Shown here: positions 14,839 through 23,978 of the stretch, in pieces
Numbering within the stretch: position 1 is the stretch's first letter
Layout of the letters: each line of letters begins with the position of its first letter
Made by a program: the position numbers and the translations under genes
Notes under the pieces: model-generated
Databases searched by the model: none
What the model was told of the DNA's origin: nothing
The model's input: the letters and a program-made list of their open reading frames with translations, nothing else
Source: CAIKMD01 sp035277525
GTDB taxonomy: Bacteria > Pseudomonadota > Alphaproteobacteria > ATCC43930 > CGMCC-115725
Direction: 5' to 3'
DNA: 27,965 nt
NCBI GenBank assembly: GCA_035277525.1
Contig: DATEKH010000051.1
Coordinates: 1 to 27,965 of the forward strand

Positions 14839-15561
14839 CTATTCGCTTCCGCTCAGGCGATGTACCAGCAGCAATGCGGCGCCGCCCTTTGCCTTCCCGT
14901 AATCGGCGAGCGCCCGTCGACCGCCTGCGGCATAGGCGGCCACCGCCCCAAGCAGGGAGCGCAACTCATCCGCACTGTTGCCGTCGAAACGGCAATAGGC
15001 GCCGCGCGTCAGCCGCGCGAGCTCCTTGAACGCCCGAGCGGCGGTCGGATCAGTGCCTTCGTGGAACGCAAATACCGGAACGCCGCGTAGACCGAGCTTG
15101 CCCGCGAGCGCGCAAAGCTCATCGAGCTTTTCCTCCATGGCGTCGCCGACAAAAACCAAGGCGCCGATGCGCCGGGCTTCCGCCTCCTTCAGCGCGTGGC
15201 GCAGAATCCTGGCGATCTGCGTTTCGCCGCCGACGCAAAATACGGCACGCATCGCGGCGTGCAGCGATGCCCCGTTTGACAGCCACCGGCTGGCTTTGCA
15301 CTCGTTGAACCCGCGATAAAACACCAACTGGACGTCGAGGCCGCCCAGCCCCGCCGTCGCGTCGAACATCTCGCCCTGGATGCGACATGCACGGTCCCAG
15401 GTGGGCTCGCGGCTCGCCGTTGCGTCCATCGCGAAGATAAGTCGTCCGCGCGCGCCTTCCTGCGCAACCTTGGGCATCGCCGCAACTTTGCGCAGGAATT
15501 CCTCGACCTCGGTTCGCTGGGCCGATTTTTGAAGCTGGCCGTTCGCGTCTTTGTCTGACAT
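14839..15561 (-). CDS. VWA-like domain protein
   Basis: A 240-residue cytosolic protein without signal peptide or membrane segment. After a charged N-terminus, RLIFAMDATASREPTWD resembles the first strand and DxTxS metal-site (MIDAS-like) motif of von Willebrand factor A domains. GALVFVGDAMEE and GVPVFAFHEGTD fit the later strands. It is probably a metal-dependent protein interaction module rather than an enzyme; the partner is unknown. The tight coupling with the J-domain gene (5-base gap) suggests a shared role. A 175-base gap separates it from putA. Confidence 0.8.
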   Translation of the reverse strand: MSDKDANGQLQKSAQRTEVEEFLRKVAAMPKVAQEGARGRLIFAMDATASREPTWDRACRIQGEMFDATAGLGGLDVQLVFYRGFNECKASRWLSNGASLHAAMRAVFCVGGETQIARILRHALKEAEARRIGALVFVGDAMEEKLDELCALAGKLGLRGVPVFAFHEGTDPTAARAFKELARLTRGAYCRFDGNSADELRSLLGAVAAYAAGGRRALADYGKAKGGAALLLVHRLSGSE

Positions 15562-15736
15562 GACGCTTACTCTGGTGTGAGCGCGTATCCAATAATATAG
15601 GCCGCTCGGACCCCATCGCCTAGAAGCGGCGAAGACCGATCCTCCCCGCCGCGTGTTTTGTCGGTATTGCCCAGTGAGCGTGACGATTTCGTGATCGGAG
15701 AGAAGTCTCGTCCGAGTGTTCGCCCGCCAACGACGC

Positions 15737-18700
15737 CTATGCCGGGTCGTCCTCGTTCAAGGACAGAAGGCTCGCATTTCCCCCGGCGGCGGTCGTATCG
15801 ATCGAAATCACCCGCTCGGTCGCGAAGCGATGAAGATAGTGGGGGCCCCCGATCTTGGGGCCGGTACCCGAGAGCCTTTCCCCGCCGAAAGGCTGCACGC
15901 CGACCACGGCGCCGATCTGATTGCGATTGACATAGGTGTTGCCGATCCTCAATCGATCCGCGATATACCGGACCGTCTCGTCGATCCGGGAATGAATTCC
16001 AAGGGTAAGCCCGAACCCGGTCGCGTCGATCGCGTCGAGAACGTCATCGAGCCTGTCGCCTTGCCAGCGAATGACGTGGAGAATGGGGCCGAAAACCTCG
16101 CCATGCAACAGATCGAGCGTGCCGATCTCGAAGGCATGAGGGGCGAAAAAGGTTCCATGCTCGGTGTCAGCCGGTAGCGAAAGCGCGCGGATGAGGCGGC
16201 CTGCTCCTGTCATCCGGTCGGCGTGACGCTGCAGCGCGTCGCGCGCCTCTTCATCGATCAACGGGCCAATATCGGTCGCGATCAGCGCAGGATCGCCGAT
16301 GACGAGCTCATCCATTGCACCCGCGAGCATGGTGATGACGCGCTCGGCAATATCGGTCTGGAGGAAAAGCACGCGCGCCGAAGAGCATCGCTGACCCGCG
16401 CTGTCGAAGGCGGATGCGAGCACGTCGGCGACCAGCTGCTCGGGAAGCGCGGTCGAATCCGCGATCACTGCGTTCTGTCCGCCGGTTTCCGCGATGAACG
16501 GGACGATCGGACCGGAGCGCTGCGCCAAGGCCAGATTGATCGCGCGCGCCGTCTCGGTCGAGCCGGTGAAAGCGATCCCAGCAATGCGCGGATCGGCGAC
16601 GAGGGCCGCGCCCGTCTTGGGTCCGCCGGGCAGGAGCTGCACAACATCGTCGGGAAAGCCTGCCTCGCGGAGCAGCCTTACGGCCGCGGCCGCGACCAGC
16701 GGCGTTTGCTCGGCGGGCTTGGCAATGACCGAATTCCCCGCCGCCAAGGCTCCCGCCATCTGCCCCATGAAGATGGCGAGCGGAAAGTTCCAGGGCGCGA
16801 TACAGGCAAAAGCACCGCGTCCGTGCAGCGCAAGCAGGTTCCGCTCGCCCGCAGGACCGACGAGCTCGAGCGGCCGGGCAAAATCCGCGCGTGCGCGCGT
16901 GGCGTAATAGCGGCAGTGATCGACCGCCTCGCGCAGCTCGGCGAGCGCATCGACGATCGTGCGTCCGCCTTCCCGCACGATCATGGCGATGAAGGTCTCG
17001 GCGTGTGTCTCGAGGAGATCGGCAGCACGGTCGAGCAATCGCGCGCGATCTTCGGCAGGGGTTGCGTCCCATAAGGGAGCCGACGCGCTCGCGCGGTGCA
17101 GTGCGTCCTCGATCTGTGCGTCGGTTGGCTCGCTGGTGGTTCCGACGACCTGCCGCCGATCCGCCGGATTGCGAATCTCACGAAGCGGCGCCGCGGACGA
17201 TTCGGTGGCGCCAATGATCGGCGCAGCAGTCCAAGGCGCGCTGGCTGCGCGGGCCAAGGTCTCGGCCAGAGCTGCGAGCTGCGCTCGGTTGCTTAGATCC
17301 ATGCCGCGGGAATTGACGCGCTCCGGGGCGTAGAGGTCGCGCGCAAGCTTAATGCGGGGATGAGGTTTGGCGCGGAGCGCAGCGACACGTGAAACCGGGT
17401 CGGCAACGAGAGCGGCGATCGGTGCGGTGTCGTCGACGAGCCGATTGACGAAGGAGGTGTTGGCACCGTTTTCGAGAAGCCGGCGTACCAGATAGGCAAG
17501 GAGATCTTCATGGCCGCCTACCGGCGCGTAAACCCGGCAGGCAAACGAGGCCGCTTCAGTGCCCACGATCTGGTCGTACAGCGCCTCGCCCATTCCGTGC
17601 AGCCGCTGAAACTCGAAATTGCGCTCACCCGCGGCGAGATCGATCACGGCGGCAACGGAATGCGCGTTATGCGTCGCGAATTGTGGAAAGAAGACATCGC
17701 GTATCTGCCACAGATGCCGGGCGCAGGCGAGATAGGAAACGTCGGTCGAGGCTTTTCGGGTAAAAACCGGAAAGGAGTCGAGGCCGCGCTCCTGCGTGCG
17801 CTTGATCTCCGTGTCCCAATAGGCGCCCTTGACAAGTCGTACCATGAGGCGCCGCTTGTCGCGCCGTGCCAAAGCCGCAAGCCAGTCGAGCAGCGGCAGC
17901 GCGCGCTTTTGGTAGGCCTGAACCGCGAGGCCGAGCCCGTTCCAGCCCGCGAGGTCGGGATGGCCGGAAAGAATTTCGAGCAGGTCGAGGGAGAGTTCGA
18001 GCCTGTCGGCCTCCTCGGCGTCAATCGTCAATCCAATTCCGGACGCTTTCGCCCGCTGCGCGAGCGCAAGCAATATCGGCGGCAGCGTAGCCAGAACGCG
18101 CGCGCGTTGCGCTTCCTCGTAACGCGGGTGGAGCGCCGAGAGCTTCACCGAGATGCTGGGCGCCTGCCGCAAATCGCGGCCATTGATCGTCGTGCCGATC
18201 GCCTCGAGCGCCTGGTGGTATCGCTCGGCATAGCGCGCGGCGTCGTCCGAGGTTCGGGCGGCTTCTCCAAGCATGTCGTACGAAAATCGATAACCTTGCA
18301 CTTCCATCGCCTTGGCACGCAGAAGCGCCTCCTCGATGGTCCGTCCCATCACGAATTGATGGCCGAGAATGCGCATGGCCGCAGTCACGGCCTGGCGCAG
18401 CACGGGCTCGCCGGTGCGCGCGAAAAGCCGCCGCAGCGTCGATGCCAGATCCTGCGCGTCGGGATCCTCGCGCAACAGCTTTCCTGTTAGCATCAGCGCC
18501 CAGGTCGAAGCATTGACGAAGAGCGATTTTGAGCGCCCGAGATGGCGCGACCAATCCGCGGAGGCGAGCTTGTCGCGAATCAGCTTGTCGATCGTCTCGG
18601 CGTCGGGCACCCGCAGCAAGGCCTCGGCGAGGCACATGAGCGCGATTCCCTCCTCGCTCGACAGCGCGAATTCGTTGAGAAACGCGTCGATGCCGCCTTT

Positions 18701-18895
18701 GCCGTGGCGGCGGTGGCGCGCTTCGGTGACGAGCGCGGATGCCCGCGCCTCGACGCGCGCCTGGGATTCGGGCGGGGTTTGGGCTGCGGCCAGAATCCTT
18801 CCAACCGCCTCCGTCTCGTCCATGCGGTAGGCCTGCCGGAGGGCCTGACGCGGCGGATCGGGCGGTGACGGAATTTCCGGTGAGACCCAACTCAT
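15737..18895 (-). CDS. putA: Bifunctional proline dehydrogenase / glutamate-semialdehyde dehydrogenase PutA
   Basis: A 1052-residue enzyme that oxidises proline to glutamate, passing electrons from FAD to the quinone pool and then reducing NAD. The FAD-dependent proline dehydrogenase half contains SVKLSALHPRYE (~248), RLVKGAYWDTEIK, FATHNAHSV, RLHGMGEALYDQ (~432) and RRLLENGANTSFVNRL. The aldehyde dehydrogenase half contains APWNFPLA (~702), FTGSTETAR, catalytic Glu in AETGG (~802), catalytic Cys in GQRCSSAR (~835) and EVFGPILHV (~935). It has no N-terminal ribbon-helix-helix domain, so unlike E. coli PutA (1320 residues) it cannot repress its own gene; the size suits the short class found in Bradyrhizobium. 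The ATG at 18895 is preferred; an in-frame start at 18949 would add 18 residues. Confidence 0.96.
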   Translation of the reverse strand: MSWVSPEIPSPPDPPRQALRQAYRMDETEAVGRILAAAQTPPESQARVEARASALVTEARHRRHGKGGIDAFLNEFALSSEEGIALMCLAEALLRVPDAETIDKLIRDKLASADWSRHLGRSKSLFVNASTWALMLTGKLLREDPDAQDLASTLRRLFARTGEPVLRQAVTAAMRILGHQFVMGRTIEEALLRAKAMEVQGYRFSYDMLGEAARTSDDAARYAERYHQALEAIGTTINGRDLRQAPSISVKLSALHPRYEEAQRARVLATLPPILLALAQRAKASGIGLTIDAEEADRLELSLDLLEILSGHPDLAGWNGLGLAVQAYQKRALPLLDWLAALARRDKRRLMVRLVKGAYWDTEIKRTQERGLDSFPVFTRKASTDVSYLACARHLWQIRDVFFPQFATHNAHSVAAVIDLAAGERNFEFQRLHGMGEALYDQIVGTEAASFACRVYAPVGGHEDLLAYLVRRLLENGANTSFVNRLVDDTAPIAALVADPVSRVAALRAKPHPRIKLARDLYAPERVNSRGMDLSNRAQLAALAETLARAASAPWTAAPIIGATESSAAPLREIRNPADRRQVVGTTSEPTDAQIEDALHRASASAPLWDATPAEDRARLLDRAADLLETHAETFIAMIVREGGRTIVDALAELREAVDHCRYYATRARADFARPLELVGPAGERNLLALHGRGAFACIAPWNFPLAIFMGQMAGALAAGNSVIAKPAEQTPLVAAAAVRLLREAGFPDDVVQLLPGGPKTGAALVADPRIAGIAFTGSTETARAINLALAQRSGPIVPFIAETGGQNAVIADSTALPEQLVADVLASAFDSAGQRCSSARVLFLQTDIAERVITMLAGAMDELVIGDPALIATDIGPLIDEEARDALQRHADRMTGAGRLIRALSLPADTEHGTFFAPHAFEIGTLDLLHGEVFGPILHVIRWQGDRLDDVLDAIDATGFGLTLGIHSRIDETVRYIADRLRIGNTYVNRNQIGAVVGVQPFGGERLSGTGPKIGGPHYLHRFATERVISIDTTAAGGNASLLSLNEDDPA

Positions 18896-19112
18896 CCCGA
18901 TCACATGCCACGAGCGCCGGTTCTTGCCAAGCCGTTCCCGTCGCGGCAAGCGCGCTCCGGAGAGAAAGGAGAAAGCAGGCGGGCGTGTTCGACGTTCGCT
19001 TGGTGTTCCTTTTGCCGGTTCGCGGCGGGCGTGGTGCCGGCGCCGGTTGCCTCCGTTCGGCTTTGCGCGTAGAGAGGCATGCGACGCCGCTTCGCGATCC
19101 CGGGGAACCCAT
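18896..19112. promoter_or_regulatory. Divergent control region between putA and the DedA gene
   Basis: A 217-base interval that must hold both promoters. An inverted repeat CTTGCC-N16-GGCAAG (18923-18928 and 18945-18950) lies 28-55 bases upstream of the putA start and could be an operator, for example for a PutR/Lrp-type activator, but its sequence alone does not identify the regulator. No strong -35/-10 pair stood out. Confidence 0.3.
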
Positions 19113-19757
19113 TTGACCTTCGCCGACGAAGTTCATCGCTTTGTCGCTGATTACGGCTATCTCGCCGTGTTCTTTGGCATCCTGCTCGAGGATTTCGGCC
19201 TGCCGACGCCGGGCGAAACCATGCTCATTGCAGGTTCGGTGCTGGCCTCACGCGGGACGCTGAACATCGTTTGGCTTTTGCCGGTGGCATGGTTCGGTGC
19301 GGTCGTCGGCGACAGCATCGGCTTTTTCATCGGCGCCTTCGGCGGACACCGCGTTCTGGTGCGCTATGGCGGACGCATCGGGATCACGACCGAGCGGCTG
19401 CAAAAGGTCGAGGCGTTTTTCGCCCGCTATGGCGACATCGTCGTCGTGATCGCGCGGTTTTTCGTCGTGCTGCGCCAATTCAATGGAATCGTCGCGGGCA
19501 GTCTCGAAATGCCATGGCCGCGCTTTCTGCTCTACAATTCGATCGGCGCGGCGCTGTGGGTCGGGTTCTGGGGCGGCCTCACCTACTGGCTTGGCAGCCG
19601 CTTCTTCGAATTCATTCATTCCGTCGGCTGGGTCGGTCCGACCGCCGCCGCGGTTGCGATATTCGCGCTCATCGTGCTCGTAGGAAAATTCTTCTGGGCG
19701 CGCCAAGCGGGCGGCGATACACCAGCCGCGACAAAGCGAAAGCCCGAGGAGCAATAA
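19113..19757 (+). CDS. DedA family membrane protein
   Basis: A 214-residue integral inner-membrane protein of the DedA/SNARE-associated family, members of which act in lipid flipping (including undecaprenyl phosphate) and membrane homeostasis. Visible signatures are FFGILLEDFGLPTPGETMLIAG, the GAVVGDSIGFFIG helix, FFARYGDIVVVIARFFVVLRQFNGIVAG with the conserved arginines, and GAALWVGFWGGLTYWLG. Two terminal hydrophobic segments and a basic C-terminus follow. The TTG at 19113 is chosen because the family homology starts here and GGGGAA lies about 7 bases upstream; a longer frame reaching 18924 would add low-complexity residues. Transcription is divergent from putA. Confidence 0.88.
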   Translation: MTFADEVHRFVADYGYLAVFFGILLEDFGLPTPGETMLIAGSVLASRGTLNIVWLLPVAWFGAVVGDSIGFFIGAFGGHRVLVRYGGRIGITTERLQKVEAFFARYGDIVVVIARFFVVLRQFNGIVAGSLEMPWPRFLLYNSIGAALWVGFWGGLTYWLGSRFFEFIHSVGWVGPTAAAVAIFALIVLVGKFFWARQAGGDTPAATKRKPEEQ

Positions 19758-20088
19758 CTTTTGTTCGCGGGAGGCGCCGCGCCGCGCCGGCGAGCAGCGC
19801 GCCCCCGCCCCCCAATTCGACGCACCTCGGCGGCACGCCCTGCGCGTCCCGGCTCATTCCAGCCCGCCGCCCCTAGTCTAGCCGCCTGGCACTGAAGAAT
19901 GCGGCGGCGTTGAGTAACTGGAACAGGACGCCGTCGTTGGCCCCGCATCGAGCCAGCAAAAACAAGCTGCGATTGCGAAGCGTTTGCAATATGATCCATA
20001 CCCCGCCACAAGGACCCGGACTGGCCTCCGCCCAGCCAGGCTTCCGCGGCCTTTGCCCACACCCCTCTCGCCGAGAAAAAGACGGGTG
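19758..20088. other. Gene-free interval between DedA and SnoaL-like genes
   Basis: A 331-base GC-rich stretch without a credible gene, RNA or strong terminator. CTGG-N10-CCAG around 20019-20037 could form a small hairpin. The promoter of the downstream gene presumably lies in its second half. Confidence 0.4.
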
Positions 20089-20505
20089 ATGACATCATCC
20101 GATATTGACGCAGTCTTGAGCGCGAATTTGGAGTTCTATCGTGCGTTCGCCGGCCGTGATGCGGCGGCGATGGACGCGATCTGGGCGCGCGAAGCGCCCG
20201 TAACCTGCGTCCATCCCGGCTGGACTCCGCTGTCGGGACGCGCGGGCGTGCTGAAGAGCTGGCGCGACATCCTCGCCAATCCCGAAAGCCCACGGGTCAT
20301 GTGCCATGACGATCAGGCTTTCTTGCACGGCGAGGTGGCGCTGGTCCTGTGCGAGGAGGAGCTCGATGCGGGACATCTCATCGCCACCAATATCTTCGTA
20401 CGCGAAGCCGGCGCGTGGCGCATGGTGCATCACCAGGCCAGCCCGATCATCGTCCGCTCGTTGGAAGCGGATGCGCGCACGCGCCGCCGAGGCCCGCGCC
20501 GCTAG
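20089..20505 (+). CDS. SnoaL/NTF2-like fold protein
   Basis: A 138-residue protein of the nuclear-transport-factor-2 / SnoaL-like superfamily: an opening helix (LSANLEFYRAFAGRDAAAMDAIWA), the VTCVHPGWTPLSGRAGVLKSWRDIL segment, then alternating beta-strands ending in TNIFVREAGAWRMVHHQASP. Relatives include ketosteroid-isomerase-like enzymes and many uncharacterised small-molecule-binding proteins; no specific reaction can be assigned. The ATG at 20089 is preceded by GAGAAAAAGACGGG and fits the domain start. It is convergent with bioA (17-base gap). Confidence 0.82.
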   Translation: MTSSDIDAVLSANLEFYRAFAGRDAAAMDAIWAREAPVTCVHPGWTPLSGRAGVLKSWRDILANPESPRVMCHDDQAFLHGEVALVLCEEELDAGHLIATNIFVREAGAWRMVHHQASPIIVRSLEADARTRRRGPRR

Positions 20506-20522
20506 CATCTCGAGCAAAGAGC

Positions 20523-21782
20523 CTAGTCGCTCACGACCTTGACGATCGCGCTGGTGAGCCGCGTCAGCTCCGCAGGCTCGATCGTGAGTGGCGGCGTCAC
20601 ATAGACGATGTTGCCGAACGGCCGGATCCAGACGCCCTCGGCAACGAAGCGCCGGATCAAGGCGTCGCGGTCAACGGCCCCTTCGAGCTCGACCACTCCG
20701 ATTGCGCCCTTGACCCGGACCGATTTTACGCCGGCAAGGCGCCCGCAAGGCGCCAGCGCGCGCGACAATTCCTCGGCGATCGACGCCACTTGCGCGAGCC
20801 GCGGTTCGCGCTCGAACAGATCGAGGGACGCAAGAGCCGCGGCGCAAGCCAAGGGATTGGCCATGAAGGTCGGGCCGTGCATCAAAGCTGCGTCCGGATC
20901 GCGCGAAAGAAACGCCTCGAAGACAGGCCGACGCGCCACCGTTGCGGCCAGCGGCAAGGTTCCTCCGGTCAGGGCTTTCGACAGCATGATGATGTCCGGC
21001 ACGATACGCGCTTGCTCGCAGGCAAAGAGCGATCCAGTCCGGCCGAACCCCGTAAAAATTTCGTCGCAGATCAACAAAAGATCGTGACGCTTCGCCGCTT
21101 CGGCGACTTTGCGCAGGGTTTCGGCGTCATGGAAAACCATCCCGCCGGCACCTTGAACGAGCGGTTCGACGATCACCGCGGCAAGCGCCGAACCCTCGCG
21201 TTCGAGGATGCGCTCGAGAGCCGCGGCGCTCGCGGCGTCGCGGGGAAGATCGGCGATGATCTGTCGCGGCAGGACGCGCCGCAGCGCGCGATGCATCCCA
21301 TGCTCGGGATCGCTGACGCTCATCGCCCAATGCGTGTCGCCGTGATAGCCGTCGCGGAAGGCGAGGAACCGGGACCGCTCTTTTCCGGTGTTGAGCCAGT
21401 ATTGCACAGCGATCTTGAGCGCGATCTCGACCGCGACCGAGCCCGATTCCGAAAAAAACACATGATCGAGATCGCCGGGCAGCAATCGCGCAAGCCGGGC
21501 GGAAAGCCTTGCTGCCGGCTCGTGAACCAGCCCCGCGAACATGACATGCGGCAAAAGGGCGAGCTGATGCGTCACGGCTTGCTCGATATGGGGATGGCGG
21601 TAGCCGTGGCACGCCGTCCACCATGACGCCAAGCCGTCGATGAGTTCGCGGCCGTCGTCGAGAATAATTCTGCATCCCTCGACGCGACGGACCGGCAGGG
21701 GAGCCGGCGCGGTCTTCATCTGCGCATAAGGCAGCCAAAGGTGCCGCAGGCCTTCGCCGAGCCATGGCGGCTGAGGGGTCAT
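20523..21782 (-). CDS. bioA: Adenosylmethionine-8-amino-7-oxononanoate aminotransferase
   Basis: A 419-residue PLP enzyme that makes 7,8-diaminopelargonate, using S-adenosylmethionine as amino donor. HLWLPYAQMKTAPAPLPV is the BioA-type opening. SWWTACHGYRHP, FSESGSVAVEIALK, GYHGDTHWAMSV, LICDEIFTGFGRTG and the PLP lysine in MLSKALTGGTLP (~271) are all present. It begins 8 bases after the bioB stop and is translated as the second gene of a bioB-bioA unit, divergent from bioF-bioD. Confidence 0.95.
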   Translation of the reverse strand: MTPQPPWLGEGLRHLWLPYAQMKTAPAPLPVRRVEGCRIILDDGRELIDGLASWWTACHGYRHPHIEQAVTHQLALLPHVMFAGLVHEPAARLSARLARLLPGDLDHVFFSESGSVAVEIALKIAVQYWLNTGKERSRFLAFRDGYHGDTHWAMSVSDPEHGMHRALRRVLPRQIIADLPRDAASAAALERILEREGSALAAVIVEPLVQGAGGMVFHDAETLRKVAEAAKRHDLLLICDEIFTGFGRTGSLFACEQARIVPDIIMLSKALTGGTLPLAATVARRPVFEAFLSRDPDAALMHGPTFMANPLACAAALASLDLFEREPRLAQVASIAEELSRALAPCGRLAGVKSVRVKGAIGVVELEGAVDRDALIRRFVAEGVWIRPFGNIVYVTPPLTIEPAELTRLTSAIVKVVSD

Positions 21783-21790
21783 GAAGGCGC

Positions 21791-22756
21791 CTACTCCATC
21801 GGCCGAAGGCCGAGGCGTTCCATCAGAGCGCGATCGCGATTGCGGCCCGGATTGGGCGTCGTCAAGAGCCTATCGCCGCAAAAGATCGAGTTGGCGCCCG
21901 CCAAGAAGCACAAGGCCTGCATTTCGTCGGTCATGGCATCGCGTCCAGCCGACAGCCGCACCACGGAAGACGGCATGGCGATGCGCGCGACCGCGATCAT
22001 GCGCACGAATTCGATCGGATCGAGACGGTCGGTGCCAAAGAGCGGAGTTCCCTCGACCTGCACGAGAAGATTGATCGGCACGCTTTCGGGGTGACGCGGC
22101 AGGGTTGCGAGCGCGAGGATCATGCCAATTCGATCCTCGCGTGTTTCGCCCATGCCGACGATACCGCCGCAGCACGCGGAGATACCCGCTTCGCGCACAT
22201 GCTCCAGGGTTGCGAGGCGCTCGGAAAAATCGCGCGTGGTGATGATGCTCGGGTAATACTCCGGCGAGGTATCGAGGTTGTGGTTGTAGTAGTCGAGGCC
22301 GGCGCTTTTGAGGCGCTGCGCCTGAGCCAGCGTCAACATGCCGAGCGTGGCGCAGGTCTCGAGGCCAAGGCTGCGCACGCCTGCGACCATTTGGCAAACC
22401 GCCTCGAGATCGCGGTCCTTGGGCTCGCGCCAGGCCGCACCCATGCAGAACCGCGTGGCCCCCCCGGCCTTCGCCGCCTCTGCCGCACTGAGGACGGTGT
22501 CGGCGTCGAGCAATTTGCCAGCCGCCATGCCGGTTTCGTAATGGGCGCTTTGCGGACAATAGGCGCAATCCTCCGGGCAGCCGCCGGTCTTGATCGACAG
22601 CAAGGTCGAGAGCTGAATGGTCTCCGGATCGAAAAACCGCCGATGGGCGAGCTGCGCACGGAAGATCAGTTCGGGCAGCGACAGCGCAAAAAGGGCGCCA
22701 ATCTCGGTGCGGGTCCAATCGTAACGCAGCGCGACCGCGTCATTGCTATCCGGCAT
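21791..22756 (-). CDS. bioB: Biotin synthase
   Basis: A 321-residue radical-SAM enzyme inserting sulfur into dethiobiotin. The SAM-cluster motif CPEDCAYCPQS (Cx3Cx2C) lies at ~58-68. YYNHNLDTSPEYY, CCGGIVGMGET and VRLSAGRDAMTDEMQ are BioB signatures, the last carrying the arginine ligand of the second cluster, and FLAGANSIFCGDRLLTTPNP closes the domain. The ATG at 22756 follows AAGGGC and matches family length; a longer frame from 22828 would overlap bioF and the promoter. It is followed after 8 bases by bioA. Confidence 0.96.
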   Translation of the reverse strand: MPDSNDAVALRYDWTRTEIGALFALSLPELIFRAQLAHRRFFDPETIQLSTLLSIKTGGCPEDCAYCPQSAHYETGMAAGKLLDADTVLSAAEAAKAGGATRFCMGAAWREPKDRDLEAVCQMVAGVRSLGLETCATLGMLTLAQAQRLKSAGLDYYNHNLDTSPEYYPSIITTRDFSERLATLEHVREAGISACCGGIVGMGETREDRIGMILALATLPRHPESVPINLLVQVEGTPLFGTDRLDPIEFVRMIAVARIAMPSSVVRLSAGRDAMTDEMQALCFLAGANSIFCGDRLLTTPNPGRNRDRALMERLGLRPME

Positions 22757-22771
22757 ATCGAAGCCCTTGTC

Positions 22772-22813
22772 TTGAGCGGCTCTTCGCCTAACGCTATATG
22801 CCGGCCGGGTCAA
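22772..22813. promoter_or_regulatory. Overlapping face-to-face promoters for bioFD and bioBA
   Basis: Plus strand: TTGAGC (22772-22777), 17 bases, TATATG (22795-22800), giving a start about 20 bases before bioF. Minus strand: TTGACC (22813-22808), 17 bases, TAGGCG (22790-22785), giving a start about 30 bases before bioB. The two overlap almost completely within the 70-base gap, so one bound regulator could silence both. No BioR box (TTATnnATAA type) or BirA-type operator is recognisable. Confidence 0.4.
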
Positions 22814-22826
22814 GCGGAACTCCGCC

Positions 22827-23978
22827 ATGCAATCGCTCGATGCCTTCGCCTCGGAAAAGCTTCAGGCGCTCGACTCGACGGATCTCCGCCGCCGCCTGGC
22901 GACGAGCGCGCGCCACGACGCCGCCTGGATCGAGCGCGGCGGCCGCAGGCTGCTGTCCTTCTCGTGCAACGACTACCTCAATCTGAGCCAGCACCCTTCG
23001 GTCCGCGCCGCGGCGGCAGCGGCGATTGCGGCGTATGGGACCGGGTCGGGCGGATCGCGGCTCGTCACAGGAAACCATCCGCTTTACGCCGAGCTCGAAG
23101 CGCGGCTCGCGCGATTGAAAGGCACGGAGGCGGCTTGCGTTTTCGGCTCGGGGTACCTGGCCAATACCGGCGTCATCCCGGCCTTGGTCGGCGCGGGCGA
23201 TCTGATCCTCGTCGACGAGCTTGTGCATGCTTGCATCTGGGCGGGCGCGCGGCTGAGCGGCGCCGCGATCCGTAACTTTCGTCACAATGACGCCGGCGCG
23301 GCTGCGGCGATCCTGGCGGAGCGACAGCACTATCGCCACGCGCTCATTGTGACCGAGGGCGTATTCTCGATGGACGGCGATGTCGCACCGCTTGGGGCGC
23401 TTGCCGAACTTGCGCGTCGCAGCGACGCCTGGCTCATGAGCGATGACGCGCATGGCGTGGGGGTTTTCGGCCAAGGCCGTGGATCGTGCGCGGCGCTCGG
23501 TCTTGGCGCAGCGGATATCCCGCTGCAGATGGGGACGCTCAGCAAGGCGCTTGGCTCGTATGGGGGCTATCTCTGCGCGTCGCGCGCCGTGATCGATCTT
23601 CTGCATAGCCGCGCGCGCACACTGATCTACTCGACGGGTCTGCCCCCGGCCTCGATTGCCGCGGCGATCGCCGCCCTCGATATTGTAGCGGCAGAGCCCG
23701 CTTTGACGGAACGGCCGCTTGCCAAGGCGCGGCGCTTTACCGCTCTGGCGGGGTTGGGCGAAGCTCAGAGCCCAATCGTCCCGATCGTCATCGGCTCGGC
23801 ATCCGCCGCGCTCGCCGCCTCTCTTCTGCTCGAAGAGGAGGGATTTCTCGTCACCGCCATCCGTCCGCCGACCGTGGCCGACGGGACGGCACGCCTGCGC
23901 CTTGCCTTCTGCGCTCAGCATCCGGACAGCGAGATCGAGCGCCTGGCTGGAATTGTTGCGGCGCGTCTTCGGCGATGA
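22827..23978 (+). CDS. bioF: 8-amino-7-oxononanoate synthase
   Basis: A 383-residue PLP-dependent alpha-oxoamine synthase condensing pimeloyl thioester with alanine. The signatures are NDYLNLSQHP, YGTGSGGSRLVTGNHPLYAELE, FGSGYLANTGV, VTEGVFSMDGD, LMSDDAHGVGVFG and the PLP lysine in TLSKALGSYGGY (~240). It is the first gene of a bioF-bioD unit, overlapping bioD by 4 bases (ATGA), and divergent from bioB across a 70-base promoter region. Confidence 0.96.
   Translation: MQSLDAFASEKLQALDSTDLRRRLATSARHDAAWIERGGRRLLSFSCNDYLNLSQHPSVRAAAAAAIAAYGTGSGGSRLVTGNHPLYAELEARLARLKGTEAACVFGSGYLANTGVIPALVGAGDLILVDELVHACIWAGARLSGAAIRNFRHNDAGAAAAILAERQHYRHALIVTEGVFSMDGDVAPLGALAELARRSDAWLMSDDAHGVGVFGQGRGSCAALGLGAADIPLQMGTLSKALGSYGGYLCASRAVIDLLHSRARTLIYSTGLPPASIAAAIAALDIVAAEPALTERPLAKARRFTALAGLGEAQSPIVPIVIGSASAALAASLLLEEEGFLVTAIRPPTVADGTARLRLAFCAQHPDSEIERLAGIVAARLRR

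Noticed and set aside
22091..23275. A 394-codon plus-strand frame running through bioB and into bioF
   Set aside because: It overlaps two certain genes, is out of frame with bioF, and its translation shows no fold.
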